DNA of 12,736 nt from DASUCS01 sp041166365. Lineage in GTDB: Bacteria; Actinomycetota; Acidimicrobiia; Acidimicrobiales; JACDCH01. Position numbers and translations under genes: made by a program. The stretch is taken from contig JBEEFX010000059.1 of assembly GCA_041166365.1 (NCBI GenBank), forward strand, positions 1 through 12,736, in the 5' to 3' direction. The notes beneath the pieces are model-generated. The model saw only the letters and a program-made list of their open reading frames with translations, was not told the origin of the DNA and did no database searches. How positions within the stretch are numbered: the stretch's first letter is position 1; each line of letters begins with the position of its first letter. Shown piece by piece: positions 1-7,867 of the stretch.

Positions 1-311
1 GGACTGCCCACCACGTTCGACCGGCGGAACGCGTCGTTCGCTTTCGACGGACCGAGCGCGGACTCCCGTCCTCATCGACTGCACTAGCGGCTGGTGCGGC
101 CTTCTCCGTGCAAGTCTGGAGGCCATGCGTGGCCAAGACGAGTCCGAGGTGTGGCGTGATCGCGAGAGATCGGGTGGCGCAGCCCCTTGCGATGACCCCG
201 CGCGTGCCGACAAGCCGGGGCGGCGCTCTGACTGATGACTCAAACCGTGTCGCAGTGGCTGCGCTTGGAATGTCCCACTAGAGCACTCTTGCTCATTGGT
301 TGGACGTTGAT
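1..311. other. Upstream region of the R-M operon without a supported gene
   Basis: No recognisable gene was found here. Two + strand frames stay open from the window edge, one to a stop near 235 and one to a stop near 281, but their conceptual peptides are Arg/Ser/Pro-rich and match no family I know, so they look like chance open frames in GC-rich DNA. An imperfect palindrome (two 8-bp arms with one G-T wobble around a single base) lies at 81-97. The promoter of the hsd operon should be within this stretch; TTGGAA at 265-270 could be a -35 element, but no good -10 follows at the right distance. Confidence 0.5.
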
Positions 312-1796
312 ATGACGATCTCTCAATCGCAGCTCGAATCTCGACTCTGGGACGCCGCGAACAGCCTGCGCGGTCCCGTCGATCCGGCCGATTTCAAGGC
401 CTACGTCTTTCCGTTGCTGTTTTTCAAGTGGATCAGCGACACGTGGGACTGGGAGCACGCCCAAGCCGTTGCCGATTTCGGAGACGACGTAGCAGGAGAA
501 GAAGAAGCTGACTACCACCGCTTCGACATACCGGACGGATGCCACTGGGACGATGTCCGCTCGGCGACGAGCAATGTGGGTGTCAAGCTTCGGAAGACTC
601 TCGACAAGCTCGAGCTCGCCAACCCCGGCAAGCTCGCCAGCATCTTTGGAGACGTCGCCTGGGGCAACAAGGAGCGACTTCCGGAGTCGTCGCTCATCAA
701 CTTGATTGACACGTTTGATCGGTTGACGCTCAACCCCGAGGCGGTCCCGCATGACCTGCTCGGCGCCGCCTACGAGTACCTCCTTCGTCAATTCGCCGAC
801 GAGTCGGGCAAGAAGGCCGGCGAATTCTTTACACCCCGCGCCGTCGTTCGACTACTAGTCAAGCTCCTCGATCCGCAGCCGGGCGAAACGATCTACGACC
901 CCGCGTGCGGGTCTGGCGGCATGCTGGTCGAGACCATCGGCGAGGTCCGTGAGCGCGGAGGAGATGTTCGAACGCTTCGTCTTTATGGCCAAGAGGTGAA
1001 TCTCACCACGGCGGCCATCGCCCGTATGAACCTCTACTTGCACGACATCGAGGACTTTCAGGTCCTCCGGGGCGACACGCTCCGCGAGCCGAAGTTCCAC
1101 GAAAAGGACGCTTCGCTCTCGCGCTTCGATGTGGTGATCGCAAACCCGCCGTTCAGTCTGAAGAACTGGGGTGCGGAAATGTGGGTCACAGATCCGCGCG
1201 CGTTCTGCGGCGTGCCGCCGAAGAGCACGGCGGATCTCGCGTGGGTCCAGCACATGGTCTCGTCAATGAAGCCAAAGACAGGGCGAGTAGGCGTTGTCAT
1301 GCCGCACGGCGTGCTGTTCCGTGCGGGCGCCGAAGCACACATCCGACAGTGTCTCGTCGAACGTGATCAGCTTGAGGCTGTTGTCGGGTTGCCGCCGAAC
1401 CTCTTCTATTCGACGACCATCCCGGCGTGTCTTCTGCTCTTCAGTGCAGTCAAGTCACCCGAGCGACGCGGCACAGTGCTCTTCCTTGATGCGTCGGCGC
1501 GCTACGCCAAGGGTAAGAACCAGAATCAATTGAGTGAGGACGACATTGATGCGATCGCGCTTGCCTATGGCGATGCAACGGATGTCGATGACAGCGCGAT
1601 CTCAGTGCGTCTGGTCGAGCACGCCGAGATCAAGGAGAATGGCTGGGATCTGAACCTTCGTCGGTATGTCACAACAACAGCCGTCGAGGGCATCGATCTC
1701 GGGACGGCGCTCGCGCAGCTGACCGAGGCGCAGGCCGAGTTGCATCAGGCCGAAGAGAGTCTCTCCATACGTCTCCGGGCGGCGGGCCTTGCGTAG
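312..1796 (+). CDS. hsdM: Type I restriction-modification system, DNA methyltransferase (M) subunit
   Basis: This is the N6-adenine methyltransferase subunit. Two HsdM join one HsdS to make the modification enzyme, and HsdR is added for restriction. Visible in the 494-residue product: the N-terminal helical domain typical of HsdM (LRGPVDPADFKAYVFPLLFF, about residues 20-40), motif X GEFFTPR (170-176), the SAM-binding motif I DPACGSGG (196-203) and the catalytic motif IV NPPF (278-281). Length is normal for the family. I chose ATG 312 because the product then begins MTISQSQLE, as HsdM proteins usually do; an in-frame TTG at 300 would add four residues. No strong Shine-Dalgarno is visible for either. 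First gene of the operon; its last 8 bases overlap hsdS. Confidence 0.96.
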   Translation: MTISQSQLESRLWDAANSLRGPVDPADFKAYVFPLLFFKWISDTWDWEHAQAVADFGDDVAGEEEADYHRFDIPDGCHWDDVRSATSNVGVKLRKTLDKLELANPGKLASIFGDVAWGNKERLPESSLINLIDTFDRLTLNPEAVPHDLLGAAYEYLLRQFADESGKKAGEFFTPRAVVRLLVKLLDPQPGETIYDPACGSGGMLVETIGEVRERGGDVRTLRLYGQEVNLTTAAIARMNLYLHDIEDFQVLRGDTLREPKFHEKDASLSRFDVVIANPPFSLKNWGAEMWVTDPRAFCGVPPKSTADLAWVQHMVSSMKPKTGRVGVVMPHGVLFRAGAEAHIRQCLVERDQLEAVVGLPPNLFYSTTIPACLLLFSAVKSPERRGTVLFLDASARYAKGKNQNQLSEDDIDAIALAYGDATDVDDSAISVRLVEHAEIKENGWDLNLRRYVTTTAVEGIDLGTALAQLTEAQAELHQAEESLSIRLRAAGLA

Positions 1797-2961
1797 AACT
1801 CGACTCGGTGACGCAATCGAGCGTGTCCGTCGCCCGATCACCGTGGAGAAGCTTGCCAAGTATCGAGAGATAGGAATCCGTAGCCATGGCAGAGGGATCT
1901 TCCACAAGCCGCTGAAGACCGGTACCGACCTCGGCGCCAAGCGGATATTCGCGATCGAGCCAGGCGACATCGTCCTGAACATCGTGTTCGCATGGGAAGG
2001 TGCTGTGGCGCTCGCTGGTTCCGCCGAGAGGGGAATGTGCGGGTCGCACCGCTTCCCGACGTACCGGCCCATAGGCGAGGAGTGTGATGCGCGGTACATC
2101 GTTGAGTACCTTCGCTCCGATCTCGGACTCCGCATCCTTGGCGACGCGTCACCTGGGTCTGCGGGGCGCAATAGGACGTTGAACCAGTCCGCGCTACTGG
2201 ACGCAGAGATCCTGCTGCCCACAGTCGTGGAACAACGCCGGACTATTGATCTTCTCGCGGCGATCGATAGCGCGACCGACGCCCTGACCCTCGTCGTCGA
2301 CCGAGTGACGTCCGCTCAGGCCGCGTGTCGGCATGAGCTCATCGACGCGGGGGGCTGGCCGAAGCAGTCGCTGGCCGAAGTCATTCGCATTGACGCGCGA
2401 CTTGTTGATCCGACGCAGGCCGTGTACGCAGGTTTACCCCATGTCGGAGTCGACCGGATCGAGTCCGCGACAGGCCGCCTCCTCGCGTTACGTTCGGCGG
2501 CCGAAGACGGAGTGACGAGCGGCAAGTACTTGTTCGGACCGGAAGAGGTTGTCTACGCCAAGATTCGTCCCAACCTTCGCAAGGTTGCATGGCCTCGCGT
2601 CACCGGTCTGGCGAGCGCCGATGCCTATCCGCTCTGCTCAACCGATGGCATTGATCCGGCCTTCCTTCAGCATCTACTCCTGACAGATTGCTTCTCGAAT
2701 GAGGCGGCATCTCGATCCGGAAGGACCAAGATGCCCAAGATCAACCGCAAGGAGCTCCTCTCCATCCGCGTGCCCGTTCCTCCTGTCGCTGAGCAGCGAC
2801 GTATTGCCTCTGTGCTGAATGCCATGGCCGAGGTCTACGCGGCGGCGCATGAGGAGCGCGAGTGTGTCCAAAGACTCCGGGCAGCTTGCATCCATGACGT
2901 CCTGACAGGACGTCATGAGATCCCGTCGTCATATGACGTCGCACTGGAATCAGCATCGTGA
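1789..2961 (+). CDS. hsdS: Type I restriction-modification system, specificity (S) subunit
   Basis: This is the DNA-recognition subunit that sets the bipartite target of the HsdMS/HsdMSR complex. The 390-residue product has the two-fold layout of the family: target recognition domain 1 (about 4-145), a conserved helical linker starting at VVEQRR (146-151), target recognition domain 2 (about 190-330), and a second conserved helix starting at VAEQRR (333-338) and ending in the usual C-terminal motif VLTGR (371-375). The two linkers resemble each other at protein level but not at DNA level. The start is inferred as TTG 1789, which overlaps the end of hsdM by 8 bases and places RLGD near the N terminus, as expected; GTG further inside would cut into the domain. 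The stop overlaps the hsdR start (GTGA). Codons 369-377 contain a perfect palindrome. The target sequence cannot be read from the protein by eye. Confidence 0.95.
   Translation: MRRTRLGDAIERVRRPITVEKLAKYREIGIRSHGRGIFHKPLKTGTDLGAKRIFAIEPGDIVLNIVFAWEGAVALAGSAERGMCGSHRFPTYRPIGEECDARYIVEYLRSDLGLRILGDASPGSAGRNRTLNQSALLDAEILLPTVVEQRRTIDLLAAIDSATDALTLVVDRVTSAQAACRHELIDAGGWPKQSLAEVIRIDARLVDPTQAVYAGLPHVGVDRIESATGRLLALRSAAEDGVTSGKYLFGPEEVVYAKIRPNLRKVAWPRVTGLASADAYPLCSTDGIDPAFLQHLLLTDCFSNEAASRSGRTKMPKINRKELLSIRVPVPPVAEQRRIASVLNAMAEVYAAAHEERECVQRLRAACIHDVLTGRHEIPSSYDVALESAS
2893..2917. repeat. Perfect 25-bp palindrome at the 3' end of hsdS
   Basis: The 12-base arm CATGACGTCCTG (2893-2904) is followed by one A and then by its exact reverse complement (2906-2917). 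A second, smaller palindrome, CGTCATATGACG, lies at 2927-2938 and shares the TGACGTC core. Both are inside the last codons of hsdS (HDVLTGRHE and nearby), 20-65 bases before the GTG start of hsdR. The single-base centre means a tight RNA hairpin would lose a few central pairs. It could be a translation-control hairpin for hsdR, a DNA-binding site, or a coincidence of codon choice. Confidence 0.6.
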
Positions 2962-5900
2962 CTGCCGGTTTTAACGAGGTTTCCACGATCCAGAAGGCGA
3001 TCGTCGAGCGGCTCGTGGGGCTTGGCTGGACTCACGTAGCTGGCAATCAACTTGATCGCACGATCGATGGGGTCTTCATCGAATCTGAGGTGACGGCCGC
3101 GCTCGTACGACTCAACCCAGTGATCGCCGAGCAGCTTGAGCGCATCGACGAGGTTCTACCGCGTCTCCGCATGGCAGCTCTCGCATCGATTAACGAAGGC
3201 CTGATCGCAGCCAATGAGTTGATGACGACTTGGCTGCGCGGGCATCAAACGCAGAAGTTCCTGGGCATGGAGACGTACGAAACTGTGCGTCTCATCGACT
3301 TCGACGATCTGTCGAACAATCGGATGTTCGTCTCGGGGCCGGGCTTCGAGCAGGACGACATCACCGCAGAGGTGACATACGGTCACGGCTCGCAGGTCCG
3401 ACGATTCGACATCGTTCTCTGGGTGAACGGCCTTCCGCTCGTCGTCGGCGAGACAAAGTCACCTGTTCGGCAATCGGAATCATGGCTGAACGCCGCGAAG
3501 GACATCCACGACGTGTACGAGGTCGAGTGTGCCCCGTTCTTCGCGCCGAACCTCCTCTCCTTCGCTACGGAGGGTCGCGAGTTCCACTACGGGTCCGTCG
3601 GTCAACCTGTTGCTGAGTGGCTGATGTGGGGCGCGACAACCGATCCCTTCGACCTCGAGGGCGGAGCCAGGGTGATGCGGTCCGTTGAGCTGCTCCTGAC
3701 ACCGTCGCGCGTCCTGTCGATCCTTCGCGACTTCACCCTCTACGACCGCCCCGTGATCGACGGTCGGCCGACGCGAGTCAAACTCATTCCGCGCTACCCA
3801 CAGGTCGAGGCTGCGGAACTCATTCATACGCGCGTGCTCGCTCCTGGCTGTCAACGCGGCCTCATCTGGCACTACCAGGGAACAGGCAAGACCCTGCTGA
3901 TGGCGTTCGCAGCGCTCAGGCTCCTCAACGACGACGACGTCGGTGGGCCAACCGTGCTGATCGTCCTTGATCGCATCGACCTCGTCGAGCAGACGGTTCG
4001 TCAGTTCCAGACAGCCGGCCTCCCGCGACTGCGAGTCGCCGGCACGAAGGAGAAGCTCCGCGAGATGCTCGCTGAGGACCAGCGCGGAATCATCGTCACA
4101 ACGATCTTCCGGTTCGACAAGGCCGGCTATCTCAACGACCGCGACAACATCATCGTCCTCATCGACGAGGCGCACCGGACCCAGGAGGGAAGCCTCGGTG
4201 CTGACATGCGCCAAGCGATCCCCAACGCGCAATTCTTCGGCCTCACGGGGACGCCAATCGCCGACGCCGAGCGCAACACTTTCACGCTGTTCGGCGACGC
4301 GAACGATCCCGGATTTGTCCTCAACCAATACTCAATGGAGCGTTCGATCGCCGACGGCTCGTCAGTTCCGATCCACGTCGAGCCACGACTGGTCGACTTC
4401 AACATCGACCGCGAAGCCCTCGATGAGGCCTTTGCAGCGATGGCGGACGAGGAGCGCCTCGACGAGGAGCAGCGCGAACTGCTCGCCGAGCAAGCTTCCT
4501 CAGCCAGAGCGTTCATGCGCAACCCGGATCGGATCAGTGCAGTCTGCGCCGACATCGTCGAGCACTTCCACGCGAAGGTCGATCCGCTCGGTCTCAAGGC
4601 GCAGATCGTGGCCTTCGACCGCGAGCTCTGCGTTCTCTACTTCGAGGAGATCACCCGCCTGCTGACCGAACTCGGCGAGGACAGCGAAGCGGCCGTTGTT
4701 ATGACTGTTGGAACGTCGAAAAGCGAGCCCGCCGACTGGCGCGCTCGATTCGCTCTCACGCCGGACGAAGAGGCGAAGGTCAAGGCCAGGTTTCTTGACC
4801 ACGGCGACCCGCTGCGGTTCCTCATCGTCACTGCCAAACTCCTCACCGGGTTCGACGCGCCGATCGAAGGCGTGATGTACCTCGACAAACCGCTTCGTCT
4901 CCACACCTTGTTTCAAGCGACCACGCGAACGAACCGCCGATGGACCAATCCCGTGACCGGACAGGAGAAGCACTACGGGCTGATCGTTGACTACGTCGGG
5001 CTCGGAACCGAGATCGCCAAGTCGCTTCGCGCCGCTGACCCAGAGAGGGGTGGAAAGCGTCCGGTCGATACGGATGGCCTATTGACCGAGTTCGACGCAG
5101 CGATTGCGATCGCGCTTGCTCGATTCGAGGGCATCGACCGAACTGACTTCTCCTTCGCGACCCTCACGACGGCTCAGGAACGCGTCCCTCCGGGTGAAGC
5201 TCGTGACGCGTTCGCCCGTGAGTTCCTCACCGTTCACCACCTGTGGGAATTCCTCTATCCAACGCCAGCGCTGAACGACCATAGAGCGAGCTACCGGTGG
5301 CTTTCGCAGGTGTACGAGTCCATACACCCAAGTGGCGTATCGAACGCGCTCCTATGGCACCGGCTCGGGGCGAAGACGCTCGCGCTGGTCCACGGCCACA
5401 TCACAGATGTCAAGGTGGCGGGATCAGGGCTCGCTGAAGTCATCGTTGACGCCGAGACAATCGAGGCGATTCGACAACTTGCCTTGCCAGGGTCGCGCGT
5501 AGTCAACGAGGGGCCAATCACCGTCGCCGAGGCCCTCGACACCATCGAGGAGCGACTTCGGCGGCGTCTTGATGCGACCAATCGACATCCCCTCTACGTC
5601 GCTCTGTCAGAGCGCCTCGAGCGGCTCCGCCGAGCACAGCTCGACAAGGCGTCCGCGTCCGTGGAGTTCCTTCGAGAGATCCTCGAGCTTGCTCAGCAAG
5701 TGACTGCTGCCGAGCAGGCCGAGGAAGAGGGCGGCGTCGACGCGCTCGCCCTGTTACCGGATCCGAAAATCGGTGCACTTACGCAGATCTTTCGCGAGTA
5801 CGCGCCGGCTGATGCTCCGGTGATCCTGGAGAGCGTCGTCACGGACATCGACACCATCGTGCGTCAGGTGAGTTTCGCGGGCTGGAATGAATCGCAGTCC

Positions 5901-6011
5901 GGAGACCGCACGGTTCGGCGGGAGGTTCGGCTGGTGCTCAAGAAGTACGGCCTTCCCACGACGGGTGAGCTGTTCGACCGCGCATACGCGTACATCCGGG
6001 AGAACTACTGA
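2958..6011 (+). CDS. hsdR: Type I restriction-modification system, restriction (R) subunit
   Basis: This is the ATP-dependent translocase and endonuclease subunit, which cuts unmethylated DNA after translocation by the HsdR2M2S1 complex. The 1017-residue product has an N-terminal PD-(D/E)xK nuclease site (D151, then E165 and K167 in GETKSP), a superfamily 2 helicase motor with Walker A YQGTGKT (306-312), DEAH box (403-406), motif III GLTGTP (428-433), LLTGFDAP (628-635) and the motif VI region FQATTRTNR (652-660), followed by a C-terminal helical region that normally contacts HsdM/S. All catalytic motifs look intact and length is normal. The GTG start at 2958 overlaps the hsdS stop as GTGA, and the stop TGA shares one base with the next ATG, so translation is likely coupled on both sides. 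Confidence 0.97.
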   Translation: MTAGFNEVSTIQKAIVERLVGLGWTHVAGNQLDRTIDGVFIESEVTAALVRLNPVIAEQLERIDEVLPRLRMAALASINEGLIAANELMTTWLRGHQTQKFLGMETYETVRLIDFDDLSNNRMFVSGPGFEQDDITAEVTYGHGSQVRRFDIVLWVNGLPLVVGETKSPVRQSESWLNAAKDIHDVYEVECAPFFAPNLLSFATEGREFHYGSVGQPVAEWLMWGATTDPFDLEGGARVMRSVELLLTPSRVLSILRDFTLYDRPVIDGRPTRVKLIPRYPQVEAAELIHTRVLAPGCQRGLIWHYQGTGKTLLMAFAALRLLNDDDVGGPTVLIVLDRIDLVEQTVRQFQTAGLPRLRVAGTKEKLREMLAEDQRGIIVTTIFRFDKAGYLNDRDNIIVLIDEAHRTQEGSLGADMRQAIPNAQFFGLTGTPIADAERNTFTLFGDANDPGFVLNQYSMERSIADGSSVPIHVEPRLVDFNIDREALDEAFAAMADEERLDEEQRELLAEQASSARAFMRNPDRISAVCADIVEHFHAKVDPLGLKAQIVAFDRELCVLYFEEITRLLTELGEDSEAAVVMTVGTSKSEPADWRARFALTPDEEAKVKARFLDHGDPLRFLIVTAKLLTGFDAPIEGVMYLDKPLRLHTLFQATTRTNRRWTNPVTGQEKHYGLIVDYVGLGTEIAKSLRAADPERGGKRPVDTDGLLTEFDAAIAIALARFEGIDRTDFSFATLTTAQERVPPGEARDAFAREFLTVHHLWEFLYPTPALNDHRASYRWLSQVYESIHPSGVSNALLWHRLGAKTLALVHGHITDVKVAGSGLAEVIVDAETIEAIRQLALPGSRVVNEGPITVAEALDTIEERLRRRLDATNRHPLYVALSERLERLRRAQLDKASASVEFLREILELAQQVTAAEQAEEEGGVDALALLPDPKIGALTQIFREYAPADAPVILESVVTDIDTIVRQVSFAGWNESQSGDRTVRREVRLVLKKYGLPTTGELFDRAYAYIRENY

Positions 6012-7330
6012 TGCTCGAGACGCACCACCACACCAAGACTGTGCAGGAGTTCGTTGACCTGTATGCCAAGCGGCGACTCAACCTGTCACCGGCATTCCAG
6101 CGTCAGTCAGTCTGGAGCCGAGCTGACCGCCAGCTTCTCGTCAAGTCGCTGCTCGAAGGTGTTCCGATTCCCTCCATCTATCTGTACGAGCAGATCGGTC
6201 CGGGTGGGGTCCCGAAGTTCGACGTCATCGATGGAAAACAGCGGCTCGAGACGATTCTCTTGTTCATGCGCAAAGGCCCTCTCGTCAAGCACGAGGAGGA
6301 GTTGTGGGTTCGGACCGTCTTTGCTGACGACGAGGAACTTGATTGGTGGAACTGGCAGTACTTGAGCCGGGCGATGAAGAACCAGTTCCGGACGACGAAG
6401 ATCGCAACGATCGAAGTCGAGGGTGACCTCTCTGAGATCATCGATCTCTTTGTGCGCATCAACTCAACCGGAAAGCGTCTCACCGGCCAAGAGAAGAGGA
6501 GCGCGCGGTACTACGCGAGCCCGGTGTTGAGGGTCGCTCAACGGATGGCGGACGCGCAACGTCCGTACCTGGTGAAGCACAACGTGGTGAATCCAAGCCA
6601 AGCGCAGCGAATGAAACACGTTGAGCTAGTCACGGAGCTGCTCCTCGCGATCAATGCTGGCCAACCCCTGAACAAGAAGACGAAGATCGACGAGGTCATT
6701 CAGGGAGCGGCACTTGGTGCCGCTGATCTACATCATGCAAGCGTCAAACTGAGGCAGACGTTCGCTTACGTTGCTTCGGTTCTGCCGGACCTGAAGACCA
6801 CACGGTTCCACAACAGCGTTGATTTCTACTCCCTTGCTCTGCTCCTTCATCGGTATCGCGAGGAAGGCAAGGCTGTGTCCGCGCACGACAGCAAGCGAAA
6901 TGCCTTAGCCGGAGCGCTGCTGCGCGACTTCGGGCGAGGTGTTGACGAGGTCAACGACCAAATTCGGACTGGCAAGGGCGTGCTCACCCACCAAGAGCCA
7001 TTTCGGGAGTACCTCCTGACCGTTCGGTCGGACACCGACAGCTTCAAGCAACGAATGACGCGCGAGCGTCTCCTTCGTGAGGTGCTCGACAATGTGTTCG
7101 AAGACCTCGACTCGACCCGCCTCTTCAACGCGACTCAACGCCGGATCGTGTGGCACGCATCGACGTCAAAGAAGTGCTCGTTCTGCGGCGATGTGATCAG
7201 GCGCTGGGAGGAGATGGCGGTGGATCATGTGAAGCCGCACAGCCGCGGAGGGAAGACCCTCCTGACGAACGCAGCGATCGCACACAAGAGGTGCAATGCC
7301 GCGGCGGGAGCCAAGCGATCGAGGCGCTAG
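6011..7330 (+). CDS. DUF262-HNH nuclease (GmrSD/SspE-like, COG1479 type) in the hsd operon
   Basis: This 439-residue protein joins an N-terminal DUF262 domain (about 10-160), with FQRQSVW (29-35), the signature DGKQR (74-78; commonly DGQQR) and the family block RINSTGKRLTGQE (149-161), to a C-terminal HNH nuclease. The HNH part shows zinc-ligand-like C389-x2-C392 and H425-x2-C428 around D405-H406, H410 and N420. The middle is helical with no clear motif. DUF262 proteins of the GmrSD, SspE and BrxU groups couple nucleotide hydrolysis or DNA-modification sensing to nicking or cleavage; that role here is inferred from homology and context. ATG 6011 overlaps the hsdR stop by one base and has a good ribosome site (GGGAG, 5998-6002, eight bases before), so it is co-translated with the type I enzyme. 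The active site looks complete. Confidence 0.88.
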   Translation: MLETHHHTKTVQEFVDLYAKRRLNLSPAFQRQSVWSRADRQLLVKSLLEGVPIPSIYLYEQIGPGGVPKFDVIDGKQRLETILLFMRKGPLVKHEEELWVRTVFADDEELDWWNWQYLSRAMKNQFRTTKIATIEVEGDLSEIIDLFVRINSTGKRLTGQEKRSARYYASPVLRVAQRMADAQRPYLVKHNVVNPSQAQRMKHVELVTELLLAINAGQPLNKKTKIDEVIQGAALGAADLHHASVKLRQTFAYVASVLPDLKTTRFHNSVDFYSLALLLHRYREEGKAVSAHDSKRNALAGALLRDFGRGVDEVNDQIRTGKGVLTHQEPFREYLLTVRSDTDSFKQRMTRERLLREVLDNVFEDLDSTRLFNATQRRIVWHASTSKKCSFCGDVIRRWEEMAVDHVKPHSRGGKTLLTNAAIAHKRCNAAAGAKRSRR

Positions 7331-7497
7331 CTCGACCCGGTTCCACTATCTGAATAATCACCGTTGTCGGATGCGCTCGTGCAAGGTCGCAATGGTTCGT
7401 GCGCGCATCACGCGTCCATCTATGTGCACCACAGTCCGTGCGGACCTCGCGCCATCCACCGTCGCGAAATCGTGCTGCTGATCTGCTCGTTTGCGAG

Positions 7498-7521
7498 TGC
7501 GTAGGCCCCTGCGTAGGCCCC
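7498..7521. repeat. Tandem 12-bp direct repeat near the tRNA-Lys 3' end
   Basis: The unit TGCGTAGGCCCC occurs twice in perfect tandem (7498-7509 and 7510-7521), 58 bases from the 3' end of tRNA-Lys on the R-M operon side. It lies in the 248-base gap 7331-7578, where I find no credible gene. Short direct repeats beside a tRNA 3' end are what integrase arm-binding sites can look like, but no integrase gene is in the window, so this reading is only a suggestion. Confidence 0.55.
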
Positions 7522-7578
7522 TAAACGCTGTTTCGACGCATTTCAGTCTGAGGCCCAACGCTCTGACCTGCGGAAACG

Positions 7579-7650
7579 TGCGCCCCCTGGGATTCGAACC
7601 CAGAACCTGCGGATTAAGAGTCCGTTGCTCTGCCATTGAGCTAGAGGCGC
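7579..7650 (-). tRNA. tRNA-Lys (anticodon CTT)
   Basis: Read on the minus strand, the 72-base gene folds as a full cloverleaf: acceptor GCGCCTC with GGGGCGC (one T-G pair), D-stem GCTC/GAGC, anticodon loop CTCTTAA with anticodon CTT, T-arm CTGGG-TTCGAAT-CCCAG, discriminator A. No CCA is encoded. The outermost anticodon-stem pair (27-43) is an A-C mismatch. It decodes AAG and lies 32 bases downstream of tRNA-His, probably in the same transcript. Confidence 0.96.
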
Positions 7651-7682
7651 AATAGGCGGACGAAGCTACTCGTCCACCGTTG

Positions 7683-7757
7683 GGTGACCGAGGGGACTTG
7701 AACCCCCGACCTCCAGGGCCACAACCTGGCGCTCTAACCGAGCTGAGCTACGGCCAC
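7683..7757 (-). tRNA. tRNA-His (anticodon GTG)
   Basis: Read on the minus strand: acceptor GTGGCCG with CGGTCAC, D-stem GCTC/GAGC, anticodon stem CCAGG/CCTGG around loop TTGTGGC (anticodon GTG), T-arm GGGGG-TTCAAGT-CCCCT. The base before position 1 is G and the discriminator is C, giving the G(-1):C73 pair that is the identity element of tRNA-His; the mature RNA therefore probably starts at 7758. A full CCA is not encoded. Confidence 0.96.
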
Positions 7758-7818
7758 CATGTGGAGCGGTCAGTGTAGGTGACGCCCTCGGCGGGGCTGC
7801 GAACCCGTTTGGCCGCAA

Positions 7819-7863
7819 CGTTTGGGCGTTCTCCCGTGGTGAGCACGCCAAAACGCCCAAGCG
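7819..7863 (-). terminator. Hairpin after the beta-propeller gene, probable terminator
   Basis: Two 12-base arms (7819-7830 and 7852-7863) are complementary at 11 of 12 positions around a 20-base loop. In minus-strand orientation the stem begins four bases after the stop codon of the 7868-8740 gene and comes before tRNA-His. There is no clear T-run after it, which is common for terminators in high-GC bacteria, so termination is likely but not proven. Confidence 0.5.
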
Positions 7864-7867
7864 TCGG

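Noticed and set aside
240..791. 183-codon open frame on the minus strand across the start of hsdM
   Set aside because: It is antisense to well-supported HsdM coding sequence and its peptide shows no family resemblance.
1789..2961. Phase-variable hsdS by inversion or repeat slippage
   Set aside because: No second hsdS copy, no recombinase gene and no simple-sequence repeat is in the window; only the palindrome remains unexplained.
3480..4328. 282-codon open frame on the minus strand inside hsdR
   Set aside because: It is antisense to the helicase motifs of HsdR; the length follows from GC-rich codon bias.
7370..7409. 7-bp inverted repeat after the DUF262-HNH gene, considered as the operon terminator
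   Set aside because: The stem is short, the loop is 26 bases and no T-run follows; chance is likely.
7358..7636. 92-codon open frame on the minus strand running out of tRNA-Lys, considered as an integrase remnant
   Set aside because: Its first part is translated tRNA, and the rest shows no tyrosine- or serine-recombinase residues.
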